Below the pieces are notes generated by a model. That model was not told the origin of the DNA. It was given only the letters and a program-made list of their open reading frames with translations, and searched no databases. The position numbers and the translations under genes are program-made. Of a stretch of 64,000 nt of DNA, positions 1 to 9,703 are shown one piece after another; position 1 is the stretch's first letter, and each line of letters begins with the position of its first letter. The stretch comes from Chondrus crispus. Taxonomy: Eukaryota; Rhodophyta; Florideophyceae; Gigartinales; Gigartinaceae. Location of the stretch: the NCBI RefSeq assembly GCF_000350225.1, contig NW_005179044.1, positions 1 through 64,000 on the forward strand, in the 5' to 3' direction.

Positions 1-1
1 C

Positions 2-421
2 GCACACGCGCCCGTCGACCGCGTCTTCGCTGCCGCCGCCGCCGCCGCTGCCGCGGCCGCCGCTGCCTCCGCCCCGCGCCCCCCGTCCCCGAATCTTGCC
101 ATGCCACATAACAACCACGCACACAACCACTTCGCCGCTCTCGTCGTGCCGGACCACAACCAGTCCTTCCAGCAGCCCCACCCCGCCGCACAGGCCCAGC
201 ACCTCTTCGACGCGAGGGACCATCACCCCCATTCCCCAGTCTTCTCCATTCATCACGACGAACACTCCGCCCAGTCCCAGCCGCATACCGCCCACTCCAA
301 TTCCTCCCCGAGGAACTCCCACACCGCCACTACACATCACATGAATCGCAAGCCGAAGAGGTCGCCCCATCAGAGACAAATCCCACACCCCATCGTTGGC
401 CATCTCCGCCAGCAGCAGCAA

Positions 422-452
<31 letters not shown>

Positions 453-2134
453 GGCAACAACAGCAACAGAATCAGCACCATCATCAACAGCAGCAGTCCC
501 CTCAACAGCACCAACAGCAACAGCCACAGCTGCACGTGCACCATCCGGTCGGTCAAAACCCCCGCCCGCACGTTGCCGCAGACCATCTCTACTCGCAACA
601 GCAACAAAACCCACAACCATCGCACCCCCACCACCACTCGCAGCAGCAGCAGCAGCGTCAACAGCAGCACCAAGAACAACAACAGACCGCCCCGCAAAAC
701 CAACAGTCGGACCGCGGTGTTCAAGCCGCTGCCGCCGCAGCTGCTGCCGCCGCCGCTGTTGCCGCCGCTCACGCACAGCAACAAGCACACCAAGCCATGC
801 TTCCAACCGACAATGCCGCCGCCGCCGCCGCCGCTGCACACCAGCAGCAATCGCATCTTGTCGCCCAACAGCAGCAAAACCCGGCCGCCGCCGCCGCTGC
901 CGCTGCCATTCGTGCCTCCACGGGCTCGTTTAATCCCTCCCAGCTGACAGATCAAGCCACCCCCAACGTCCCTCATTTTGGATTTGATGACGTCGGAAGA
1001 CGTCGCCAAATGCCGCAAGGCACTGCCCATCAGAATTCCGTTATGCTCACCTTTTCGGACAATTACATGCAACAGCAGCAGCAACAGCAAGCCCAGCAAC
1101 AGCAACAGGCTCGCCAGCAACAACAGTCCCAGCAGCAACCGCAGCAACAGGCTCAAGCATCTCAACAGCAGCAGCAGGACGTCATCACGGATGGACGCCC
1201 AAGGCAGCCTGCCGGTATGTCGGAGCCGCTCGCTCAGCAGCAACGCGACTTCCAATCTCGGTTTGAAGGTGATGCCAACCCCATGGTGCAACAGACTATG
1301 ACCTACGATATCAAGGACGACAATATGGACAGCAAGAGGATGATTACTTCCAATGCTGCAGCCGCTGCCAATGCTACAGCAGAAGCAGTTCTCGCAAATT
1401 CCCAGGTCGTCGACCAGACTGCTGTGAGTCGTGTAGCCGCAGCCGCCGTTGGGGTGACAGGGGCTGCCCCACTCTCACAAGGCATGGTTGCAGGTCGAGC
1501 CGCCGCACGCATCGGACCCGACGGTCGCGCAATAGCCGCCGCGGCACCCTTTTTACATGGAACTGTTGAAAAGAGAGTTGCCTGCGAGAGCTGCGGCCTT
1601 TTGTTTGGAGATGTCGGTTCACTAAAGCGTCATGCTGCTCGTTCTCATCGCGCTGCAACGGGCAAAGGACCCGTCTATTGCTCGCAATGCAACGCTTCGT
1701 TGAAGAATGAGCAAAACTTGAGAAGACATATCGCTGTGTGCCACTCGGGAGACCAAGAACATCGCTGTGAAAGTTGCACAGCTTCGTTCAGCTCGAGAGG
1801 CTCACTACGAATTCACCAACAACAGGTCCACGCGCTTCCCTCGGCATCAGCCAAGGCAGCAAGAGGTCGCGGTCGTGGTGGCGCGGCCGGTGGCCGAGGC
1901 GGGAGCCGCGCTCGAGGAGGCATCTCAAAGTCAGCCAAGTCGGACAAATCGTATGTTTGCGACATGTGCACTGACACATTCAAGTGGAAGGGAAATCTCA
2001 AGAGGCATAGAGAGCTTCGTCACTTGCATTTGCGTCCTTTTGTATGTCGTATTTGTAATGCAAACTTTGGTACGAAGAGTAATATGAGAGTTCACTTGAT
2101 CACTCATAGTAACGGAACCCAAGCACAAAAGTAG
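2..2134 (+). CDS. C2H2 zinc-finger protein with polyQ/polyA tracts, probably 5'-partial
   Basis: Likely nuclear DNA- or RNA-binding regulator. The first ATG in the window is at 101 (677 residues), but the same frame is open back to base 2 and reads an alanine-rich stretch, so the true start may lie left of the window. The first two thirds are low complexity: histidine-rich, long glutamine runs (about residues 105-380) and alanine runs. Five C2H2 fingers follow at about residues 494-515, 527-549, 556-578, 619-641 and 648-670 (numbered from the ATG), each with CxxC and Hx3-4H spacing. Fingers 3 and 4 are separated by an Arg/Gly-rich linker with GRGRGG-type repeats, which suggests nucleic-acid contact. 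It ends with TAG, 8 codons after the last zinc-ligand histidine. The family is clear; the orthologue and target are not. Confidence 0.85.
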
Positions 2135-4122
2135 AATGAGAGAGAGAGCCAAGTGTCGTCACCTCTGCCTCGTTACGCTCCTTTGCTTTTTTGGATTTGT
2201 CGATGTTTTTTTGGTCGGTTTTATCAAAGTTCTATTCTATGATCTTTTCATCGCGTGCACACTCTATAGTGAGTGACTCTTTCGCTCTCTCCATCTCTCT
2301 CCCTGTGTTTTGTGTGTAGGCTCGAGGAGAGCTGAATATATATATGTATATCAGTCGGACGTCATTCACTGTCATAGTGACCACGGTGTCTATCGAGGTG
2401 AGAGTTAATTGTTTTGTTGTCTGCACTGGCGACGCTGTCGTTCTCACTTTCCAGTAATTGATGTAATGATGGAAGACGCAGGAGGAAAGCTACCCGTCAA
2501 CTACTTTGTCTTGGTTAATCGTTATTTTGCGACCACCTGTAACATATACTAGGTTTTTTAAAATCAGGGACGTGTCTCATGCCTCTCTGGCGTATAACCT
2601 AGCGGTGTCTTCTCTTGATCTTATAAGGATGTAGTGACAACATTCGCTTTATTCAAGCTTATGCTGCTGCTGTGGTACTATGGTGTACAGTACTTGTACT
2701 GTACTGCAGGGCAATGCATGAGGTATATGTGCCCTTCTAGAGGATTTTCCCATTACAAGCAGGGTGCTAATCGGCAGGCCTGCAATCTGAACGATATGAG
2801 GAGCAGCAAGGTCCTTGACCACACGGGACAAAATTTATCATTGCAAATTTGCTCGCGGTGATCACCTCTATGAATCAGATTAAACGTTGGTCAAGTTTGG
2901 ATCGTTTCTAGTGAAGGGCAAATCGAGAAGTCTTAAAAGACCTTGTCACACCGACATACGCGCCCCGCGCAACGGCGCGATGATGATAGAAGCCAGGGTG
3001 CAAAAACAAACGCGATTGACGGCCGTTGTGATTAGTGGTATGAGCGACGAAACGGGTGAGCACACTGGGACAGATCGACGGATGCAACAATGCCCATTCT
3101 TTTAGAACAACCAAAAAAAAAAAAAAAAAAACGAAAAAATCCTGGAAAGCATAAGGAAAGGCCAAGCCCATCGCCGGGTCTCGCCGATGTGAGTTGAGTT
3201 GTAGACGCACCCTTTATCACACACCAGCGTGTTGTGATCCGTTTGCGATCAGGAATAAGCCTTTGAAACAAGGATAAATGCGCCCGCAAAGACAGCCTCA
3301 AGTGTGTGTTCATACATGTATGAGGAAACTGGTCCACGTTCCATGCGTTTGAGGTGATGGGCAAAGGAATCGGGATCGGTGGCGTAATTTTCGGATTGTA
3401 TGATGTCAACACCACCTTTAGCATGAGCGGGAAACACATCTTTCATAAAAAAAACTTTTCAGAATCGTGTCATATCCGACAAAACGCATCATATAGACCA
3501 AACTGTAGAGCTCTTTCGTGAGGGGCGGAACGCTGGCACCCAGGTTTTGTTTTCATATGTGCGCGCAGCTTTTGGAAATGCGCTTGCCCCCGTTAGAGAT
3601 CCACCATTATACTCCAAAATACACCGTGTGTATGATTCAGTCCCTCTCATTCCCAATCCTCACACATACGAGAGATGTGCTAGCTTAAAGACTTCTACCC
3701 TTAGCACTATGACACATAACGAGGAATTAAAATATGAAAACTGACGAGCAGGTGGTCCATGTTGTCATCTCGTACCCGCGTGTCGAGCGACAGGTTTGTG
3801 TACATTGCGCACGTGCCGTACTGTAGCTCCACTTGGAGACAAAACCGAGGTGGACTGGATTGAAACGGCACCGTGCAAGTGCTTTTTGAGAATATAATTT
3901 ATGATCCGCCTGTATATCTATTGACACGCAGTGCTGCCCTTTGCTGCACACGGTCTTGCGCAGGCGACTTGTATCTTTGCAAGCAGACGGACAAACACCG
4001 GGGCGCCCTAAGCACGTTTCGTTGCCCCGATATGACTGCCAGAATATGACTTGGAAATGCAGAAAGCGCTCGACGCTCCTTTTTTCGATGTTGCTAACAC
4101 CCGCCATACAACTTGTACATGT
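2135..4122. other. intergenic, no gene recognised
   Basis: Two kb without a convincing reading frame. It contains a TA-rich patch near 2336-2350, an 18-A run at 3113-3130 and paired TACAGTA/TACTGTA heptamers near 2687 and 2697. Nothing else stands out. Confidence 0.6.
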
Positions 4123-4847
4123 TACAGGGGGGTACCCTATTTAGTGCTACCCCGTGTAGCGTGATAAAATAGGCACTAAATCGGGTTTGGCACAAGAACG
4201 GTAACTTAACAAGAAGACTGAATATAGTATTTAACTAAGGAAACCCGTCAAGGTCGTCTGTTTCTGCTTCTTCTGTGGCTTGAGAGCCTCAAATATGATG
4301 CGTCTAGCCTTGCGCAAATGTGAAGACGCATCAGGTAGCGAGAGAGCTACCGCTGCCGCCTCTAATTTTGAGAACTCATTCGCTGCTTCGATCAAAGAGA
4401 GAGAACGAGCCTGACTAGCATTAGAAATCTCCTCCATCACTGTATCTGTATGCTCTGCTTCAGTTCGCCCAGATGAAACACATCTAGACCCATCCATTTC
4501 CTCCATAATTCTCTCCACCTCTTCTAGAGCTTCTGTTTCCATGGCCTCTCTGACTTCACTTGAATCCTCTACCATAACCCAACCATTAATATTACTTTCA
4601 TTTAACGTAGCAATATCTGCGGCATCCCTTTGGTCATTAACATTGCTCACATTTGCATTTTTTGCCTGGAGAGATAGGCCCGACATATCTTTTAAAACAG
4701 ATTCCATGGCGTCCTTCGGGAACACGTTCTTGTATTTTGTGACCAAGGGCACTTGTTTATCATACCTTTTGGTGTAGAGCCGTTAGAGTAGCACTAAACC
4801 GGGACATACACTATATATAGAGGCACTAAATCGGGTACCCCCCTGTA
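4123..4847. mobile_element. non-autonomous TA-flanked DNA transposon (pogo/Tigger or mariner-like)
   Basis: 25-bp terminal inverted repeats, including the TA dinucleotides, lie at 4123-4147 and 4823-4847 and match at 24 of 25 positions. The outer sequence is TA-CAGGGGGGTACCC. Excluding the TA target duplication the element spans 4125-4845 (721 bp). The motif GCACTAAA(T/C)CGGG recurs just inside the ends (about 4174 and 4790), as subterminal repeats often do. TA duplication and a CAG terminus are typical of the Tc1/mariner/pogo group. It holds one ORF remnant on the minus strand. Confidence 0.8.
4231..4779 (-). pseudogene. remnant ORF inside the TA-flanked element, PIP-box-like C-terminus
   Basis: The open frame runs about 180 codons from an upstream TAA to the stop at 4231 and has no ATG at its start, so it looks like the 3' end of a longer gene. 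It has an acidic/serine-rich middle and a basic C-terminal end reading KKQKQTTLTGFLS. That tail fits a PCNA-interacting peptide (Q-x-x-L-x-x-F-[FLY]). Pogo-type transposases are known to carry such motifs, so this is probably the C-terminus of a lost transposase. No catalytic DDE region remains. The assignment to a transposase is inferred from position inside the element and from the tail. Confidence 0.5.
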
Positions 4848-5304
4848 TACGAACGCAAGACTCTCGGCCCACGGACAAAGAATGCCAATCTAGAAAGGTA
4901 GATGCCTCACTTCTTAGGGAGGGCTTTTCAAGACATGGCATCGTTTCAAATTTTGTGCAGCACTATGGGTACAGTGGGGTGTATCCTGTACGCAAAGAGT
5001 ACACTTGAGAAAGATGTGTTGGCTCAGGAGGCCCCCCAACACACCCTCATGCTGAGATACAGCACATCCCTGTGTATGTAGCCGCGCAAAGGGGAAACAC
5101 TGACTTCTTACCAGCAACAGCGAATGCAGAAAAAGAACAAACACCGCCCTCGCTGCAGAGCGTCCTCGCAAAACTAAGTTGAGTAGAGGCCAATAGAAAA
5201 TTCTTCTAGGGCCCTTCCATACATAGAATAGGTTTACAAGTGTGTCGCGCCAGAGCATTTCCGCCAGCAGTATCGGAACAAAAAATCTAATCTACATATG
5301 AACG
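4848..5304. other. intergenic, 3' flank of the WLM protease gene
   Basis: About 460 bp between the transposon and the stop of the WLM gene. No gene or clear signal seen. Confidence 0.5.
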
Positions 5305-7011
5305 TTACCGTGTCAGCTCCTTGACAAGTCTATCCTGCACGATATTCTTCGTAACCCACAAACGCCCGGAATCCCTGTCCTCATATTTCCAGGCTCCACC
5401 ATCCAGCCGAAAGCCAGCGGCCTCTAGCACCGCCGTTGCCTCTCCGTGCGCCCCTACGCGGCGCTGAAAGCCCGCATTGGTGGCGTTAATCTTTGAGAAG
5501 CGCTCCGCCTTTGGGTTTCTCAATGCATTGCTCAGGTAGAGATGCAATGCATCCAACACGGATCGTAACTGCTCAGCTGGCAGCCCCGAGGCACACAGAC
5601 GTCGCAAAGCCCTTTTTGCATGGTCTACTTCTTCGTTGTGTTCGCTTTCGCCGGCAGTTTCCTCTTCGGACGCGGAGGGCGTCATCGAAAAAAGCCAGTT
5701 TGCTGCGCGGCTAGCGTTGAGGCCATTCTCGCGAAGGGCGAGTGTTGCCAGACCGCGATTGAAACCTAGGGCAGTCAGTTGGTCCACCGCAGCTGTTACA
5801 GGCTTTGGGGCGCTCAGGGCGCGTGCTTCTTGCATGTGCGGCTTATAGGACGATGAAGCTGCTGCGTCGGACTGGGGTTCAACCTTGGGCGGCATGACAG
5901 GAGAGGATGCGGGTTTGCAATTTTGATCAGGTGCGTCCTTGTCGATTGGCTGCAAAACCTCGTCTTTCGCTTGAATGTCTCTCTTCACAGCTCTCAACTC
6001 CTGGCTTTGCCCGGACATCATATCATGTGTCGACGACTGTCGTATATTGGCTTCTTGTTCTGTCATTTCGACGTCATCTCGACCAAAGCCATTTCCAGCA
6101 ACACCAACCACAGAACGCGCAGCCGGAGCTGAATGTGCTCCTTCCGACGACCCAAGTCTTCCCACAAACCCAAGCGTGGTCGCTCCCACGTCCACCGTGG
6201 CCTCTTGCAACGGATCAACCCCCTCGACCCTCTCGTGATGCCTTCCACCTGCGACGGTATCCCCCCCGGACCTCCAATCCATCTTCCCCGCCTCCCTCTC
6301 AATCCACCTCATGAGCTCTTTAAACCTATCATCATGCTCGCTGAAGACGTTATGAGCGAGCTCATGCGCGAGAACCTGGCGGATCATTCTCATCGGCCTG
6401 AACCCCATTCTATCGTCCGTGCGCAAGCGGAGGTGAATCTCCATGCCCTTTCCAGTGTTGTACCCGAGGACGCACACGGGGTCGACGCCGACCTTGCCCT
6501 CGGGCGGCATCTCCTTGAGCGCACCGACGCGCCATCCCTTCCGCTTCATGACGTCGAGGAAGCCGCGGTCGGTCGCCAGCTGCTCCAGGATGGCGGCGGC
6601 GCGGGCGTGGTCCGCGAAGCCCGGCAGCGCCTCGGTGCGGCCGAAGCCGAAGGCGGCCGAGGCGGACGCGACCGAGGCGGACGCGCGGGGCGTCGCGCGC
6701 GGCGCTGCGACGTACCGCGGCGACGGGCGCGAGAACGGGCGCACCAGCGGGTCCGGCCGTGCGGCGCGCACGGAGGAGATGGCCGACGAAGACGTCGAGA
6801 GCACGTACAGCGTGCACGGCGACGGCAGCGACGCTAGAGGGCGCGCGTCCGTCAGCAGACGGCCGCGCGAGAGCAGGCGCAGAGACGTGTCCGGCGGGAG
6901 GGAGAGGTGCGCGAGGATGGCCGTGTGCACGTCGGCGAGCGCCGTGGTGGCGGGCAGGCGCAGCGGCGCGCCGGGCGGCTTGCCCTGGTGGCGGAGCGAG
7001 ATGGTCAGCAT
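5305..7011 (-). CDS. Ubl-WLM-UBA-PUB metalloprotease (Wss1/SPRTN-like)
   Basis: Predicted zinc protease of the WLM family. Relatives such as yeast Wss1 act on DNA-protein crosslinks and ubiquitin/SUMO conjugates with Cdc48/p97. The 568-residue protein starts with a ubiquitin-like fold (about 1-70). A WLM domain follows, with the zinc site HELAHNVFSEH at residues 216-226, then a disordered region, a UBA domain (about 405-445) and a C-terminal PUB-type region that could bind p97. This order matches plant Ubl/WLM proteins. The frame is open 64 codons further upstream, but that stretch starts at TTG and encodes a repeated SHSFWNPR peptide from a 24-bp tandem repeat, so ATG at 7011 is preferred. 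It is divergent from the PARP16-like gene. Confidence 0.88.
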   Translation of the reverse strand: MLTISLRHQGKPPGAPLRLPATTALADVHTAILAHLSLPPDTSLRLLSRGRLLTDARPLASLPSPCTLYVLSTSSSAISSVRAARPDPLVRPFSRPSPRYVAAPRATPRASASVASASAAFGFGRTEALPGFADHARAAAILEQLATDRGFLDVMKRKGWRVGALKEMPPEGKVGVDPVCVLGYNTGKGMEIHLRLRTDDRMGFRPMRMIRQVLAHELAHNVFSEHDDRFKELMRWIEREAGKMDWRSGGDTVAGGRHHERVEGVDPLQEATVDVGATTLGFVGRLGSSEGAHSAPAARSVVGVAGNGFGRDDVEMTEQEANIRQSSTHDMMSGQSQELRAVKRDIQAKDEVLQPIDKDAPDQNCKPASSPVMPPKVEPQSDAAASSSYKPHMQEARALSAPKPVTAAVDQLTALGFNRGLATLALRENGLNASRAANWLFSMTPSASEEETAGESEHNEEVDHAKRALRRLCASGLPAEQLRSVLDALHLYLSNALRNPKAERFSKINATNAGFQRRVGAHGEATAVLEAAGFRLDGGAWKYEDRDSGRLWVTKNIVQDRLVKELTR

Positions 7012-7492
7012 GACAGCGGCGGAGGGGGTGCCGGGAGAGGGGGGAGGGTTAGTGCAGGGGATGGCGAGGGGTTCATAACTAGACTGGATGGGGGGGGGGG
7101 CAAGTGCGTTCCAGAAGGAGTGGGAACGTGGGTTCCAGAAGGAGTGGGAACGTGGGTTCCAGAAGGAATGAGAACGTCGGGAGACGATGTGTTTCTGCCG
7201 CAACCATTGGTTGGTTTCGCAGTCTGCGCGACGTTGTGATGGCGGGTGCCAGCAATGCCTCTTCCTCCGGAGTACAGTACTACCGTACTTCAGGTGTCGA
7301 GCCTGTACACGTGTAATATATACGTGGCACTCACTCCCGAATGTGAGCCACCGTAGCCTTCAGTCCAGTCTCCGCTGCATTCGCTAATCTTCTTTGCGTG
7401 GCTGCGTCTTGTGCTGCGGCACTAACCCTTTCCCCGACCTCTCTTCCCCGACCTCTCTTCCCCGCATCCTTGCCCACTCCGCTGCCCGCAAA
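7012..7492. promoter_or_regulatory. divergent promoter region between WLM and PARP16-like genes
   Basis: 481 bp shared by two divergent genes. It contains three 24-bp tandem repeats (7108-7179), a TACAGTA heptamer at 7273 and a TATA-like stretch TAATATATAC at 7314-7323, about 170 bp before the PARP16-like ATG. Confidence 0.5.
7108..7179. repeat. 24-bp tandem repeat, three copies
   Basis: Units at 7108-7131, 7132-7155 and 7156-7179, beginning GTTCCAGAAGGAGTGGGAAC. The third copy carries a few changes. Because 24 is a multiple of three the array stays open on the minus strand and artificially lengthens the WLM reading frame. Confidence 0.9.
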
Positions 7493-8371
7493 ATGGCTTC
7501 CCCGAACGCCCTGGAAGCCGTCCTGCGCTCCGACCCGTCCGCCTGCAACCTTCTCCTCTCCCTCTTCTCCACCGCCGCCTTCTCCCCGCGCTTCGCCTCT
7601 CTCCTCTCCCCCCTCCCGCACCCGGCGCGCTACCACAACGCCGCGCAAAACGAGCCCTACATCGCCCTGCTCCGCGCGGACCTGCTCTCGCTCCCGCGCC
7701 TCCCGACCGCGCTCTCGGCCCTCCCCCTGCACCTGCGCCTACTGCTGTCGGGTATCCTGCTGCTCCCCGACGGAACGCCGTGCCTGCGCAGCTGCGCGTC
7801 GCCGCCTTCCGCGCCCGCCTTCTCCGCGGAGCTGTCGCGCTCGCCGCCGCGCCCCGTGCAACGCTCCGAGATCACGCGCGCCGCGACCGCCTCTGCGCGC
7901 GCCGCGCGCGCGCCGCCGCCGCTCGCCCGCGCCTTCCACGGCTCGCCGCCGGAGCGCTGGTACTCCATCGTGCGCAACGGCCTGTCCGTGCGCGGCGCGC
8001 TGGAGACGCAGAACGGCCGTCTGTACGGAGAGGCCGTCTACTTGGCCCGCGAGTTCGCGTTGGCCGCCGCGTTCGCGCCGCACGAGAGCGCCGGGAAGGC
8101 CGGCGCGCTGCAGGCCATGAGCGTCGTGGGCGAGTTTCAGGTCGAGGAGGGCGCGGTCAGAGCGCGCCATGTCCCCGACGGGTACGTGGTCGTGCCCGAT
8201 GCGAGCGCTGTGCAGCTTATCGCGCTCGTCGTGCTCGTGGAGAGCAGAGGGGGGGAGCACGTGGGCAGCGTTTTGAAGGGCGCTTTGGGGTGCGTTAAGG
8301 GTGTCGGGGTTTTGCACCTAGCTATGGTCTATGTCGTTGTGTTGGTGATTATTTCAAATTGGAAGTGGTAG
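7493..8371 (+). CDS. PARP16: PARP16-like mono-ADP-ribosyltransferase, tail-anchored
   Basis: Predicted ER-membrane ADP-ribosyltransferase that transfers ADP-ribose from NAD+. The N-terminal alpha-helical part (about 1-125) resembles the PARP16 regulatory domain. The catalytic core starts near residue 140 with FHGSPPERWYSIVRNGL (the HG motif of the H-Y-phi class) and continues through YGEAVYL, the conserved Tyr element, to AAAFAPHE. The C-terminus is a hydrophobic helix (LAMVYVVVLVIIS) ending NWKW, as expected for a tail anchor. In human PARP16 the tail positions the enzyme at the ER and nuclear envelope, where it acts in the unfolded-protein response. The start at 7493 has an AAAATGG context; the longer frame begins at TTG. 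292 residues, close to the family's usual size. Confidence 0.85.
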   Translation: MASPNALEAVLRSDPSACNLLLSLFSTAAFSPRFASLLSPLPHPARYHNAAQNEPYIALLRADLLSLPRLPTALSALPLHLRLLLSGILLLPDGTPCLRSCASPPSAPAFSAELSRSPPRPVQRSEITRAATASARAARAPPPLARAFHGSPPERWYSIVRNGLSVRGALETQNGRLYGEAVYLAREFALAAAFAPHESAGKAGALQAMSVVGEFQVEEGAVRARHVPDGYVVVPDASAVQLIALVVLVESRGGEHVGSVLKGALGCVKGVGVLHLAMVYVVVLVIISNWKW

Positions 8372-8641
8372 GCGCAGCGATGTGAGAGTGTCAATTTGTT
8401 TTATTCGTGGTGGTGGTACAGGGGGTGTGTGAAGGGTGTACAAGGGGCTTGTTAGGAAGCTGGGGGGACTCAAAACGGAGCGGCTACCGGCCGCAAGCCG
8501 GGGAAAGCGTGCCAAAGACGGAGGTTCTTCTTGTCTGAGCAGGTTGTTCGGCGAGCAAGCATTTGAATATTCATGGGAACAGAGGCGGAGGGGAGGAGGG
8601 TTCGAGCTGACTCCGGCAGCAAACGTATCAATTGAAGGTTG

Positions 8642-9103
8642 CTATTCTGCCGTCAGCCGTTCGGTGAGAAACTTCTCGATGTCTTTCATCACGATCGGGC
8701 CGGTCTTCTGCATGGCGCCGTTCATGAGGAATGAAAACGGGGAAAGCAGTCCTCGAAAGGAGAGGTTGAACTCAGCGGTAAGCTTGGTGGTGTTTTCTCC
8801 CTCTGCTTCGCATTCGACAGTATCGACGGATCGGAAGAGCCTGGCCAGGCCGACGTATTGGGCCTTGGTGGGCGCGTCGAAGTAGACGCATTCGTAGTCG
8901 ACCTTGACGTTCTCCATACCGTTGGCAGAGAACTCGCAGTCGTACTTGGTGCCGATGCCGACCTGGTTGGGCTTCTGGTCGTCGGCGAGGACCGACTTTG
9001 TGATGTTGATGTCCCAGACGGCTAGGTTTGTCCAGTCCGACATGAGCCTCCAGACGCGCTCGCGTGTGAAGGGGACAATGATGCTGGAAGTGTACTTGAC
9101 CAT
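8642..9103 (-). CDS. SRPBCC (START-like) family protein
   Basis: 153-residue protein with the polyketide-cyclase/dehydrase SRPBCC pattern. It opens with a beta-strand (KYTSSIIVPFTRERVWRLM), continues through the ...W..I......G.GT pattern, and ends in a long C-terminal helix (NGAMQKTGPIVMKDIEKFL). This fold forms a hydrophobic cavity for lipids or other small ligands; the ligand here cannot be read from sequence. ATG at 9103 is chosen because the longer frame starts with TTG and reads through a TATA box. The gene is convergent with the PARP16-like gene (270 bp apart). Confidence 0.75.
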   Translation of the reverse strand: MVKYTSSIIVPFTRERVWRLMSDWTNLAVWDINITKSVLADDQKPNQVGIGTKYDCEFSANGMENVKVDYECVYFDAPTKAQYVGLARLFRSVDTVECEAEGENTTKLTAEFNLSFRGLLSPFSFLMNGAMQKTGPIVMKDIEKFLTERLTAE

Positions 9104-9703
9104 TACGTGTGTTGAGTGTGATAGTTTTGTCTCGGGAAGTGAGAAGGGGTCAGCTGGTTGGGGGCGGTGTTTCGGGAAGTCGTGGTGTCGCAAGGGGCGG
9201 TGAGGTATATATATACAAATGAGAAGGTGAGGGAAATTACCAGCGCACAAGGTTTCTTAGCGGAAAGAATGGTTTCGAATGTTGAGCCAGTATCTTGTTT
9301 CCGGACGGTGCCTTCGCGGGGCCGTGGCAAAATGTCGGGGGGGGAGGGGTAGTCTCACAGGGTAGCAGCACCGGCTAGGCACTTCGAAGTCTCATGGGAT
9401 GGTGTCGTATTGAGGGAGTATGCGGTCAGAAGCAGAATCATGGAATATGGAGGGTATGTCCGGTGCGCCCGGTCGTTGGCCAATTGGTGGTGAGGGGTGG
9501 AACCTTTGCAATCTGAATGGCCCAGAGGGACCACCCTGGCTTTTCAAGTGCCCCGTGGCAGATTCGCCGCCGCGTGGCAGATTCGCCGCCGCGTGGCAGA
9601 TTCGCCATGGGATTTCGTGTAGGAGTGAGCCCAGAGGCTGTGTCCGTTGGTTGTCATTTTATTATGTTATTATGTTAAGTTTTAATCTCAATAAGCAAAC
9701 CTG
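9104..9703. other. intergenic region, SRPBCC promoter and VPS11 3' flank
   Basis: No gene. Contains three direct copies of a 19-bp unit starting CGTGGCAGATTCGCC at 9554, 9573 and 9592, downstream of VPS11. Confidence 0.6.
9206..9216 (-). promoter_or_regulatory. TATA box of the SRPBCC gene
   Basis: TATATATATA stretch about 105 bp upstream of the ATG at 9103, on the minus strand. Confidence 0.5.

Noticed and set aside
7012-7203. 64-residue N-terminal extension of the WLM protease
   Set aside because: Begins at TTG and consists of translated 24-bp tandem repeats; the ATG at 7011 directly precedes the Ubl fold.
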